Part shown: piece by piece, positions 1 to 7,110 of the stretch
How the letters are laid out: each line of letters starts with the position of its first letter
How positions within the stretch are numbered: the first letter of the stretch is position 1
NCBI GenBank assembly: GCA_004555425.1
Contig: SFID01000057.1
Location: 1 to 15,404, forward strand
Length of the DNA: 15,404 nt
Origin: Bacteroidales bacterium
GTDB taxonomy: Bacteria; Bacteroidota; Bacteroidia; Bacteroidales; Bacteroidaceae
Reading direction: 5' to 3'
Notes under the pieces: model-generated
The model's database searches: none
What the model was told of the DNA's origin: nothing
What the model saw: only the letters and a program-made list of their open reading frames with translations
Program-made: the position numbers and the translations under genes

Positions 1-152
1 TTTTTTAGCGCGAAAAACTTTAATATCTTTTATGATTTCGGCCGCGAAAAAAATCCTACATCGGCGATTCGTTCACCGATAAAGCCAAGAAAATTTCCGC
101 TAAAGCATCTAGAAAATCCTAGATGCTTTGTATTACATCCCTTATATTGGAC

Positions 153-193
153 AAAAAAAGAGGAGAAAGCCCCGTGTTTAGGGCTCTCTCCAC
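153..193 (-). terminator. Hairpin plus T-run just downstream of the left-arm promoter
   Basis: On the minus strand a 13-base arm (181-193) pairs with 160-172 and is followed by seven Ts (153-159). One pair is lost relative to the right arm (gtggag against gaggag) and there is one G-T wobble. Its location about ten bases past the promoter suggests a very short transcript or an attenuator. Confidence 0.6.
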
Positions 194-203
194 TTCGCTA
201 GGA

Positions 204-235
204 CAAAGATAATACATTTTTCCGCGAAATCCAAA
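204..235 (-). promoter_or_regulatory. Bacteroidetes-type promoter in left repeat arm
   Basis: On the minus strand there is TTTG (232-235), exactly 20 bases, then TATCTTTG (204-211). This fits the Bacteroidetes vegetative sigma consensus TTTG-N19-21-TAnnTTTG perfectly. It points out of the window to the left. The same elements with the same spacing are kept in the right arm. Confidence 0.75.
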
Positions 236-274
236 TCGCGTTAACATATCGCAACACTTCGGAAATGTTAAAAT

Positions 275-510
275 GCAGCAATTTGCAGCAGCGAGCCTTC
301 GCGATGTGTTATATTACGAGGCGAGCTTTGGGCGCGAGCGCCCAACAGTTTCATCAGTCGCTGCGCAACCTGGTTTCAACGGGAACTTCGTTCCCAAGGC
401 CAAGGGAGTAACGTGAAAGTACCGCAAGCAAGGTGCGGTATTTTCACGTTACTCCCTTCTTCTCGGTATTTTCACGTTACTCCAATTTCAGACACCCTAA
501 TATGGCGTTA
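275..510. other. Non-coding region downstream of cysN: hairpins and short repeats
   Basis: No gene is seen. It holds hairpin GGGCGC-GA-GCGCCC (330-343); the spacer TGGTTTCAAC followed by hairpin GGGAAC-TTC-GTTCCC (371-395), which belongs to the same spacer-hairpin family as the array at 2983-3268; a 24-bp-arm hairpin (402-458); and a third half-copy of its right arm (464-483). Confidence 0.7.
402..458 (-). terminator. Long hairpin after cysN, possible 3' end of the operon
   Basis: The arms 402-425 and 435-458 pair over 24 positions with one mismatch around a 9-base loop. They lie about 50 bases after the cysN stop codon. No T-run follows on the minus strand, so this is not a textbook intrinsic terminator; it could be an RNA-stabilising 3' structure. 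The sequence GAGTAACGTGxAAGTACC recurs at about 4274-4289, so the hairpin belongs to a dispersed repeat family. Confidence 0.45.
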
Positions 511-2001
511 CTATATCACGCGGACGGCTAGGCCCTGACGCTCCAGCTCCTTGACAGCCTGACGGATGGCTTCGTGATGCTCGGGGGCTATGCCTAGTTT
601 GGCGAGGTCGAGCGTGGGGATGCTGTCGATGGTGTGGAGGGAGGTTTCCTCTACGGGGGAGAGAATCATGCCTACGGCCGAGGTGTTGTTGGTGATGGGG
701 TCGATGAGGACGAAGGCACCTGTGGCTTTGTTGTGGTGGTAGGCATCGTAGAAGAGTTCCTTGCTCGTGGCGATGACGGCCTGTCCGATTTCGTTGAGGA
801 TGAGGCGGTCGGTTTCGCTGCGCTCCATGGTGTTGACGTTGACCTTGTGCTTGATGTGGTCAATGCGGCAGCGCGTGGTATTGGTGGTCTGCTTGAGATA
901 GAAGGACTTGGAGGCGTCCATCGCTTCCTCGTCCATCCATACGAGCATGGTCTCGAAGAGGCGGCCTACGTGGGGCAGGTTGTCGGGGCGCACAATCATT
1001 TCACCGCGCGAGATGTCTATCTCGTCCTCGAGGGTGAGGGTGACGCTCTGGGGCGGGAAGGCGTAGTCGAGGTTGCCGTCGTAGGTCACGATGCTCTTGA
1101 CGTGGCTCTTCTTGCCCGAGGGGAGGGCCATCACTTCGTCGCCCACGCGGATGATGCCGCTAGCCACCTTGCCGCAGAAACCGCGGAAGTCGAGGTTGGG
1201 GCGCAGGACGTACTGCACGGGGAAGCGGAAGTCGTCCATGTTGTGGTCCTCGCTGATCTGTACGGTCTCGAGATAGTCGAGCAGGGCGGGTCCTTCGTAC
1301 CAGGGCGTGCGGTCGGACTTCTCCACCACGTTGTCGCCCTCGAGGGCGGAGAGGGGGAAGCACTGCACGTCGGGGATGGAGAGCGAAGCGTTCTCCTGAG
1401 GCAGGGTCTGGAGGAAGGCGGTGTAGTCGCTGACAATCTTCTCGAACACTTCGCGCGAGTATTCCACGAGGTCCATCTTATTGACGGCCAAGACGATGTG
1501 CTTGATGCCGAGGAGGGCGCAGAGGAAGGTGTGGCGGCGCGTCTGGGTGATGACACCCGTGCGGGCATCAACGAGGATGATGGCGAGGTTGGCCGTGGAG
1601 CCGCCCGTAATCATGTTGCGCGTATATTGCTCGTGGCCCGGGGTGTCGGCGATGATGAACTTACGCTTGTTGGTGGAGAAATAGCGGTAGGCCACGTCGA
1701 TGGTGATGCCCTGCTCGCGCTCGGCCTTGAGACCGTCGAGCAGGAGGGCGTAGTCAATATGGCCAGCACCAGCATTGCCCACGCGCTGAGAATCGCGCTC
1801 GAGGGCGGAGAGTTGGTCTTCGTAGAGTTTCTTGGAATCAAAGAGGAGGCGTCCGATGAGGGTGGACTTGCCGTCGTCAACCGAACCTGCGGTGAGGAAT
1901 CGCAGGAGGTCTTTCTTCTCGTCCTGGTCGAGGTATTCCTCGATGGACATCTTCTTATTATCAAAGGCTTGTTCGCCGTTGGGGTTGGAGGTTATCTGCA
2001 T
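511..2001 (-). CDS. cysN: Sulfate adenylyltransferase subunit 1 (GTPase subunit)
   Basis: This is the GTPase partner of CysD. Together they make adenosine 5'-phosphosulfate (APS) from sulfate and ATP in the cytoplasm, with GTP hydrolysis driving the reaction. The 496-residue protein shows an EF-Tu-like G domain: G1 GSVDDGKST (39-47), GIT (98-100), G3 DTPG (119-122), G4 NKMD (174-177) and G5 SAL (218-220). Two beta-barrel domains follow, as expected for the family. Length is close to the usual 470-500, so it is the simple CysN rather than a CysN-CysC fusion, consistent with a separate cysC here. The first Met (2001) is used; Met18 is a possible alternative, since residues 1-17 are poorly conserved in character. 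The stop TAG is followed directly by TAA. It is the last gene of the operon, 56 bp after cysD. Confidence 0.96.
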   Translation of the reverse strand: MQITSNPNGEQAFDNKKMSIEEYLDQDEKKDLLRFLTAGSVDDGKSTLIGRLLFDSKKLYEDQLSALERDSQRVGNAGAGHIDYALLLDGLKAEREQGITIDVAYRYFSTNKRKFIIADTPGHEQYTRNMITGGSTANLAIILVDARTGVITQTRRHTFLCALLGIKHIVLAVNKMDLVEYSREVFEKIVSDYTAFLQTLPQENASLSIPDVQCFPLSALEGDNVVEKSDRTPWYEGPALLDYLETVQISEDHNMDDFRFPVQYVLRPNLDFRGFCGKVASGIIRVGDEVMALPSGKKSHVKSIVTYDGNLDYAFPPQSVTLTLEDEIDISRGEMIVRPDNLPHVGRLFETMLVWMDEEAMDASKSFYLKQTTNTTRCRIDHIKHKVNVNTMERSETDRLILNEIGQAVIATSKELFYDAYHHNKATGAFVLIDPITNNTSAVGMILSPVEETSLHTIDSIPTLDLAKLGIAPEHHEAIRQAVKELERQGLAVRVI

Positions 2002-2057
2002 TTTCAGTGGGGTTTGTTTGAATGGGGCCGCGAGGGGGAGCGGCTGGGACTGTTGGC

Positions 2058-2969
2058 CTAGAAATATCCTTCGCGTTTCTTCTGTTCCATAGAGGCTTCT
2101 TGGTCGAAGTCGATGACGCGGGTGGTGCGCTCGCTCTTGGTGGTGGTCATCATTTCCTCAACGATTTTCTCAATCGTGTCAGCCTTGCTCTCGATGGCGC
2201 CTGTGAGAGGCCAGCAACCGAGGGTGCGGAAGCGGATGCTGCGCATCTCGATCTTGTCGCGGTACTCTGCGGGCAGACGATCGTCGTCGGGCATGATGAG
2301 TTGGCCGTCCAGGTTGACGACGGGACGCTCCTTGGCAAAATAGAGGGGAACGATGGGAATGTTTTCGAGGCGGATATATTGCCAGATGTCGAGTTCGGTC
2401 CAGTTGCTCAGGGGGAAGACGCGGATGCTCTCGCCCTTGTGAACGCGGGCGTTGTAGATGTCCCAGAGTTCGGGGCGCTGGTTCTTGGGGTCCCACTGAT
2501 GGAACTGGTCGCGGAAGGAGAAGATGCGCTCCTTGGCGCGGCTCTTTTCTTCGTCGCGGCGGGCACCTCCGAAGGCGGCATCGAACTTGTGCTTGTCGAG
2601 GGCATCAAGGAGGGCCTTGGTCTTCATAAGGTCGGTGTGCACCTTGGAGCCGTGGCTGAAGGGGCCCACGCCTGCCTTGAAGGCTTCTTCGTTGCTTTCT
2701 ACGATGAGGTCCCATCCGTGGTCTTTGGCATACTGGTCGCGGAAGGTGATCATCTCCTTGAATTTCCATTTGGAGTCGATGTGCATCAGGGGGAAGGGCA
2801 CTTTGCCGGGCGCGAAGGCTTTCTCGGCGAGGCGCACCATGACGCTGGAATCCTTGCCAATGCTATAGAGCATAACGGGATTCTCAAATTCGGCAGCCAC
2901 TTCGCGAATGATATAGATGGACTCTGCTTCTAGTTCTTTGAGGTGGCTTAGGTTGTAGGTTTCGGGCAT
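2058..2969 (-). CDS. cysD: Sulfate adenylyltransferase subunit 2 (ATP-PPi loop subunit)
   Basis: CysD is the catalytic subunit of ATP sulfurylase: sulfate + ATP gives APS + PPi, in complex with CysN. The 303-residue protein is of normal family length. It has the PP-loop of the ATP pyrophosphatase superfamily near the N terminus (YSIGKDSSVM, residues 35-44), the conserved GGARRDEEKSRAKER segment in the middle, and a typical C-terminal end (EASMEQKKREGYF). The start ATG at 2969 gives MPETYNLSHLKELEAESI, which matches the usual N terminus of the family. It lies between cysC and cysN, but the gap to cysC (2970-3302) is unusually large for the operon and is filled with a hairpin array. Confidence 0.97.
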   Translation of the reverse strand: MPETYNLSHLKELEAESIYIIREVAAEFENPVMLYSIGKDSSVMVRLAEKAFAPGKVPFPLMHIDSKWKFKEMITFRDQYAKDHGWDLIVESNEEAFKAGVGPFSHGSKVHTDLMKTKALLDALDKHKFDAAFGGARRDEEKSRAKERIFSFRDQFHQWDPKNQRPELWDIYNARVHKGESIRVFPLSNWTELDIWQYIRLENIPIVPLYFAKERPVVNLDGQLIMPDDDRLPAEYRDKIEMRSIRFRTLGCWPLTGAIESKADTIEKIVEEMMTTTKSERTTRVIDFDQEASMEQKKREGYF

Positions 2970-2982
2970 ATTTCTTGGTGTT

Positions 2983-3268
2983 TAGTTTCAGACGGAAGCC
3001 TGCGGCTTCCTAGTTTCAACGGTCGCTTTGCGACCTGGTTTCAGTCGAAAGCCTGCGGCTTTCTAGTTTCAACGCAGCCTTCGGCTGCTGGCTCGTCGGC
3101 TTTTGCTGACTGGTATATATATGGCGTGCCGCATTCCTTGGCTGCGGCTTCCTAGTTTCAACGGTCGCTTTGCGACCTAGTTTCAAGTTTCAACGAAAGC
3201 CTGCGGCTTTCTAGTTTCAACGCAGCCTGCGGCTGCTAGCTCGTCGGCTTTTGCTGACTGGTATATAT
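2983..3268. repeat. Array of short hairpins joined by TAGTTTCAAC spacers, block-duplicated
   Basis: At least nine small hairpins with 3-4 base loops are strung together, mostly separated by TAGTTTCAAC or TGGTTTCA: GGAAGCC/GGCTTCC (2994-3010), GGTCGC/GCGACC (3021-3035), GAAAGCC/GGCTTTC (3047-3063), GCAGCC/GGCTGC (3074-3088), GTCGGC/GCTGAC (3095-3110). The set then repeats in the same order at 3145-3258, its first member reduced to the right half. Each block ends in TGGTATATAT. Stem sequences differ while the architecture stays fixed. The array fills the whole cysC-cysD gap, so it would be transcribed inside the operon mRNA. A related spacer-hairpin unit is at 371-395. Confidence 0.9.
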
Positions 3269-3302
3269 GGTGTATTATAGATGCTGTTTTGCTGGGGCGC
3301 CT

Positions 3303-3890
3303 TTACTCTTCAATCCCCAGCAGGCGGAGCAATGCACTGACGCTTTCCTCCAGGCTCAGGCGCGAGGTGTCAAGGCTTAGGGCAGGATTTGCGGGGGCTT
3401 CGAAGGGGGCGGAGATGCCGGTGAAATGGGGGATTTCGCCGCGGCGGGCTTTGGCGTAAAGGCCCTTGACATCGCGGCGCTCGCACTCTTCGAGGGGCGT
3501 GGAGATGAAGATTTCCTTGAAATCCTCGGGGCCGATTATTTGGGCGGCCATCTGGCGCACCTCTTCGGTAGGACTGATAAAGGCGGCGATGGTGATGATG
3601 CCCGTATCTACGAAGAGTTTGGACACTTCGGCGATGCGGCGGATATTCTCGCGACGGTCCTCGGCCGTGAAACCGAGGTTGGCATTGATACCTGCGCGGA
3701 TATTGTCGCCATCGAGGATGCGGCACAGGCGGCCGCGGCGATGCAACTCGCGCTCAAGGGCAATGGCTACGGTGCTCTTGCCCGAGCCGCTCAGGCCCGT
3801 GAACCACAGCATAACGCCCTTCTGGCCCAGCAGCGCTTCCTTGTCGGCGCGGCTGAGCATCTTGTCGAATATGGGATAGATGTTGGACAA
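3303..3890 (-). CDS. cysC: Adenylyl-sulfate kinase (APS kinase)
   Basis: CysC phosphorylates APS at the 3' position with ATP to give PAPS, the activated sulfate used by PAPS reductase or sulfotransferases. The 195-residue protein has a Walker A motif GLSGSGKST (33-41), DGDNIRAGINANLGF (60-74) for substrate binding, the ENIRR and FISP segments, and the late GLYAKARRGEIPHFTGI stretch typical of the family. Length is normal for a stand-alone APS kinase. The start gives MSNIYPIFDKML and is preceded on the minus strand by AAAAATTGTCCAAC, an A/T-rich leader usual in Bacteroidales. Just upstream are C-rich short repeats (3896-3950). It is the third gene of the operon. Confidence 0.96.
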   Translation of the reverse strand: MSNIYPIFDKMLSRADKEALLGQKGVMLWFTGLSGSGKSTVAIALERELHRRGRLCRILDGDNIRAGINANLGFTAEDRRENIRRIAEVSKLFVDTGIITIAAFISPTEEVRQMAAQIIGPEDFKEIFISTPLEECERRDVKGLYAKARRGEIPHFTGISAPFEAPANPALSLDTSRLSLEESVSALLRLLGIEE

Positions 3891-3895
3891 TTTTT

Positions 3896-3950
3896 AGTTA
3901 GGAGTTGGGGGTTAGGAGTTAGGAGTTGGGAGTTGGGGGTTAGGAGTTGG
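3896..3950. repeat. Degenerate GTTAGGAGTTGGG tandem repeat upstream of cysC
   Basis: On the plus strand there are about seven tandem units of the type GTTAGGA or GTTGGGG, starting only six bases upstream of the cysC start codon. The same family recurs at 4347-4378 in inverted orientation and at 14452-14502. Confidence 0.8.
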
Positions 3951-3955
3951 GAATA

Positions 3956-4202
3956 CGCCCTGAAAGGGCAAACAGCACGTAGCCCAGAGCAGAGCGAAGC
4001 GGCGCTCTGGGTATATTGTTCGTTCCCTCGTCTCCGCCCTGAAAGGGCAAAAGCGTAAGGACCCAGGTAAAGCGTCCATCCTATTATTACACTATATTAT
4101 ATATGCTTTTGCCCTTGCAGGGCGAAAGCAGTTCTATCATTCTATTACCCAGGGCGCCGCTTCGCTCTGCCCTGGGCTACGTGCTGTTGCCCTTTCAGGG
4201 CG
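3956..4202. repeat. 98-bp inverted repeat (REP-like) between transporter and cysC
   Basis: The left arm 3956-4054 pairs with the right arm 4105-4202 across a 50-base A/T-rich spacer. Each arm has GCCCTGAAAGGGC or a near copy at its ends and an internal hairpin CCCAG-A/G-GC ... GC-T/C-CTGGG. The internal hairpin differs between arms by a paired change (A-T in the left, G-C in the right), which keeps the stem. The type resembles palindromic elements common in Bacteroidetes intergenic DNA; that family assignment is from memory. Confidence 0.88.
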
Positions 4203-4230
4203 CACACGGCCGTATGTTATATAGAAGGAA

Positions 4231-4282
4231 GGGGAGTTGGGGAGTTGGGGAGTTGGGGAGTTGGGGAATTGGGGAGTTGGGG
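4231..4282 (+). repeat. G-quadruplex-forming tandem repeat (GGGGAGTT)n
   Basis: Seven G4 tracts are spaced exactly every 8 bases (4231, 4239, 4247, 4255, 4263, 4271, 4279), separated by AGTT, with a single AATT. Four tracts with 4-base loops suffice for a DNA quadruplex, so this is a strong candidate on the plus strand. It lies downstream of the transporter; the operon mRNA carries the C-rich complement. Confidence 0.85.
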
Positions 4283-4346
4283 AGTAACGTGTAAGTACCC
4301 GCACCGTGCTTGCAAGGTATGAGTGAGGAGTTCATTCTCATTGAAA

Positions 4347-4378
4347 AAGACTCCTAACTCCTAACTCCTAACTAACTA
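4347..4378. repeat. CTCCTAA repeat overlapping the transporter stop codon
   Basis: CTCCTAA-type units run into the transporter's stop codon (TAG, complement of 4376-4378). Read on the minus strand, the gene ends TAGTTAGTTAGGAGTTAGGAGT and continues CTTTTTCAA. The acyltransferase gene ends with a near copy (TAGTTAGGAGTCTTTTCAA at 14449-14467). Confidence 0.75.
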
Positions 4379-5944
4379 GAACGGCCAGAAGATAGGAATC
4401 AGCCAGACGCTCAGGACCATGACGATGAGGTTGAGCGGCAGACCTATCTTGATGAAGTCGGAGAAGCGGTAGTTGCCTACGCCTTGCACAATGAGGTTGG
4501 TCTGATAACCAATGGGCGTGCAGAAACTGGCACTCGCTGCCACGCAGATGCACACAATAAACGGCATAGGACTTACGCCCAGATGCTCGGCAATGGAGAG
4601 AGAGATGGGAAACGATAGGGCCGCGGCGGCGTTGTTGGTCATCAGTTCGGTGAAGGTGCTGGTGATGATAAACACCACGGCCAGCAGGACGTAGGCGCCG
4701 TGCTCGTGGCTCAGGCCAACAGCCCAGCTGGCTACGGCATCGGCCATACCGGAGTTTTGCATGGCTTTGCTGATGGCAAAGGCGGAGGCAATGGTCACGA
4801 GGATGTCCCACGAGATAAACTTGGTGTATTTGCGCGCTGGGAAGATATTGGCCCAGGCCATAATGACGGTGGTCACGCAGACGAAGAAGAACATATCGAG
4901 CTTCATCGCAGGTATGGCTTCGCGCGTGACGGGGAGTTCGCCGATGGCCGCGCCGAATATCATCAGCGCAAGGAGGATAACGGTGAACCACTGCTTCTTC
5001 CTGGACATCGGTGCTTCCTTCTGCCGCGTATCAGCCACCATAAGGAAGAACGACGAGTCGCCCCAGTTGTTCATAAAGGCTTCGTCGGCCAGGAGGACAA
5101 GGGTGTCGCCATCGTGAAAGTGCACTTTGCGCATATCGTGCATGAGGAGGGTCTGGCCGTTGCGGCGTATCTCGAGGAGGGTGGCGCCATACTTTTCCTT
5201 GAAGTCGAAGTCGCGCACGCGGCGGTTGATAGCGGGGAAGCGCGCTCCGAGCACCACCTCCACGCGGAAGTATTTCGAGTCGGCAGCGCCCTCGGCCAGG
5301 CTGTCGTGTCGCTCCTCGCGGCGTTCGGGGAGGAGGAAATTGGAGGCGATAAGGATGTACAGGGTGCCGACGACGGCGATAATCAGGCCCACCTTGCCCA
5401 ACTCAAACATATCCAGCCCGCGCACACCGCTGTCGGGACATTGCGCGGCATAGTCGAGGGCCATACCGTGAACGACAAGGTTGGTCGATGTGCCGATGAG
5501 CGTGCACATACCGCCCAAGATGGTGGCAAAGGACAGGGGGATGAGTAATTTGGTGGGCGACACCTTGTGCTGCTCGGCCCATCGCTTGATCATGGGCGCG
5601 AAGATGACGACCACGGGCGTATTGTTGAGAAAGGCGGAGATGAAGGAGACGGCGGGCATCATGCGCAACTGTACGCGCCGCACGGCCAACTGCCCCTTCG
5701 GCAAAAGCCAGCCCAACATCTGCTCGAGCAGTCCCGACCGCCGCACGCCTTCGCTCACGAGAAAGAGCAGGGCCACGGTAATCATCCCCTTATTGGAAAA
5801 ACCCTCAATGACTTCCTTCGGCGTGAGCACTCCTGCACACAGGAAAACCACCGCGCCCGAGAAGAGCACGATGCCCGGTCGCAATGCTTCCTTGATGAGC
5901 GCCACGAGTAGCAGCAGGAGAACGATGGTGACGAATGCAGTCAT
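4376..5944 (-). CDS. SLC13/DASS-family permease with RCK_C domain, probable sulfate transporter
   Basis: This is an inner-membrane anion transporter of the divalent anion:Na+ symporter (CitMHS/DASS) type, 522 residues. The N-terminal half has several membrane segments and the pore motifs NNTP (107-110) and GTSTNLVVHG (151-160). A soluble RCK_C/TrkA_C-like domain follows at about 223-292 (FRVEVVLGARFPAINR ... GDTLVLLAD). The second membrane half repeats the motifs as TNNAAAALSFP (436-446) and CTPIGYQTNLIVQGVG (475-490). Many relatives of about 590 residues carry two RCK_C domains; only one is seen here. Position between cysQ and cysC makes sulfate the likely substrate, but this rests on context, since DASS proteins also move carboxylates and phosphate. 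The 431-bp gap back to cysQ's end is 113 bp; the gap forward to cysC is 485 bp of repeats. Confidence 0.9.
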   Translation of the reverse strand: MTAFVTIVLLLLLVALIKEALRPGIVLFSGAVVFLCAGVLTPKEVIEGFSNKGMITVALLFLVSEGVRRSGLLEQMLGWLLPKGQLAVRRVQLRMMPAVSFISAFLNNTPVVVIFAPMIKRWAEQHKVSPTKLLIPLSFATILGGMCTLIGTSTNLVVHGMALDYAAQCPDSGVRGLDMFELGKVGLIIAVVGTLYILIASNFLLPERREERHDSLAEGAADSKYFRVEVVLGARFPAINRRVRDFDFKEKYGATLLEIRRNGQTLLMHDMRKVHFHDGDTLVLLADEAFMNNWGDSSFFLMVADTRQKEAPMSRKKQWFTVILLALMIFGAAIGELPVTREAIPAMKLDMFFFVCVTTVIMAWANIFPARKYTKFISWDILVTIASAFAISKAMQNSGMADAVASWAVGLSHEHGAYVLLAVVFIITSTFTELMTNNAAAALSFPISLSIAEHLGVSPMPFIVCICVAASASFCTPIGYQTNLIVQGVGNYRFSDFIKIGLPLNLIVMVLSVWLIPIFWPF

Positions 5945-6057
5945 GTTTTCAAGGAAAAAAAGGAGGGTGGGAAGATGAGGGAAGGAAGAGGGAAAGGAGA
6001 AATGGGGACAGCGGTACGAAGCGGCCCGCGCTTCTCAACTTCGCGAGGATGCTGCCT

Positions 6058-6876
6058 CTAGGCCTTGGCCAAGAACCAAGGGTTGTGCAGGTCTTCCTTA
6101 TTATATAGGAGGGTTTCGCCAGTTTTGTAGTCGGTCATCGTGCCGTTGGCTTCCTTAATGACGGCGTGGGCCGCTGCGGTGTCCCACTCCATCGTGGGGC
6201 CTAGGCGGGGATATTCGTCGGCCAGCCCTTCGGCCACGAGGCAAATCTTGAGCGAACTGCCCGACTGTATGGTGACCATGTCGTGATGCTTGGCGCGCAC
6301 CTGGTCGAGATAGACGAGGGTTTCGTCCGAGAGGTGCGAGCGCGAGGTCATAACGGTATAGTGGCGGTTGTGCTTGAGGTCGAGGAAGGGCAGACGCTGT
6401 GGACGAATCTTGAACTGCTTCTTGTCGTCTATCTCAGATTTGTACGCACCCATCTCTTTGCAACCGAAATATACGACACCCGTCACGGGCACATAGACCA
6501 CGCCGAGCACGGGTTTACCATTGTCGATAAGGGCGATATTGACGGTAAATTCGCCGTTGCGCTTCAGAAATTCCTTTGTGCCGTCCAGCGGGTCAACGAG
6601 CCAGTAGGTGCTCACGGCCTTGCGCTCCTCGTAGGCGGCATGGCTCCCTTCTTCGCTCATCATAGGGAAAACGGTCTTCCATCCCTTGGCGGGTTTTGCC
6701 AAGGCTTTGGCGATAACTTCGTGGGCGCGCTTGTCGGCGATTGTCACAGGTGAGTTGTCGCTTTTGATACTAACCTGTGCATCAAAGGCGGGGTCGTTGT
6801 AAATGGTCATAATGGCCTGGCCGCCCTCAATGGCAGCGTCAATGGCCTGACGCAAAAGTTCGTTGTTGGGTCTCAT
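6058..6876 (-). CDS. cysQ: 3'(2'),5'-bisphosphate nucleotidase
   Basis: CysQ hydrolyses PAP (and PAPS) to AMP (APS), removing the inhibitory by-product made when PAPS donates its sulfate. The 272-residue protein belongs to the inositol monophosphatase superfamily: SEEGS (74-78), the metal-binding DPLDGTKEF (95-103) and the C-terminal WDTAAAHAVI (231-240) are all present. Length fits the family. The start ATG at 6876 gives MRPNNELLRQAIDAAIEGGQ. It is the first gene of the minus-strand operon. A TAACTTTG element lies about 100 bases upstream. Head position in a PAPS-making operon is common in Bacteroidales and fits a role in keeping PAP low. Confidence 0.95.
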   Translation of the reverse strand: MRPNNELLRQAIDAAIEGGQAIMTIYNDPAFDAQVSIKSDNSPVTIADKRAHEVIAKALAKPAKGWKTVFPMMSEEGSHAAYEERKAVSTYWLVDPLDGTKEFLKRNGEFTVNIALIDNGKPVLGVVYVPVTGVVYFGCKEMGAYKSEIDDKKQFKIRPQRLPFLDLKHNRHYTVMTSRSHLSDETLVYLDQVRAKHHDMVTIQSGSSLKICLVAEGLADEYPRLGPTMEWDTAAAHAVIKEANGTMTDYKTGETLLYNKEDLHNPWFLAKA

Positions 6877-6974
6877 ATTTGAATTGGGACACAGATGATA
6901 GATTGCTAAAGACTGAGGAAGGTGCTAGCCGCAGTGCAAAGCAAAGGGACCAACCACCCAACCACAATCCGAGG

Positions 6975-6982
6975 CAAAGTTA
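6975..6982 (-). promoter_or_regulatory. Probable -7 element of the cysQ-transporter-cysCDN operon
   Basis: On the minus strand TAACTTTG matches the Bacteroidetes -7 consensus TAnnTTTG exactly, and would give a leader of about 90 bases before the cysQ start. No exact TTTG lies 19-21 bases upstream, so the -33 element is weak. No hairpin or known riboswitch pattern is evident in the leader. Confidence 0.5.
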
Positions 6983-7110
6983 CTGCTTTTTGGCTAAACG
7001 AGGAGACAATCGCGGGGAATCTTTCTGACCCCGTGGAGGTTTCGGCGGAGAGATAGGGGGAATTAGAAGGTCGGGATTTCAATCGGAGGCGTTGGGGCTG
7101 GCGGATGGCG

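Larger units (their letters stand above)
1..274 (-). repeat. Left arm of window-spanning inverted repeat (truncated by window edge or ending here)
   Basis: The reverse complement of this stretch matches 14733-15028 almost base for base. The inner boundary is sharp: both arms begin with ATTTTAACATTTCCG, and the flanking bases differ. The outer end coincides with base 1, so the repeat may extend beyond the window. Differences from the right arm are few: one copy instead of two of a 21-bp segment, one T fewer in a T-run, and scattered substitutions. Read outward (minus strand), the arm carries a promoter (204-235), a hairpin with T-run (153-193), a perfect 11-bp hairpin containing the CTAG tetranucleotide (about 102-129), and an 8-bp hairpin near 62-82. 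I see no transposase in or beside it. Confidence 0.93.

Noticed and set aside
634..2061. Long plus-strand open frame (475 codons) opposite cysN
   Set aside because: It is antisense to a well-recognised cysN with all GTPase motifs. The G/C-rich codon pattern of cysN leaves the opposite strand open by chance, and the peptide is low-complexity (Val, Gly, Glu).
2022..2933. Plus-strand open frame of 303 codons opposite cysD
   Set aside because: It mirrors cysD, has no recognisable domain, and its composition is typical of an antisense shadow.
2983..3268. CRISPR array
   Set aside because: The spacer GTTTCAAC resembles some CRISPR repeat starts, but units are about 25 bases with palindromic content between them, not 30-bp unique spacers, and no cas gene is present.
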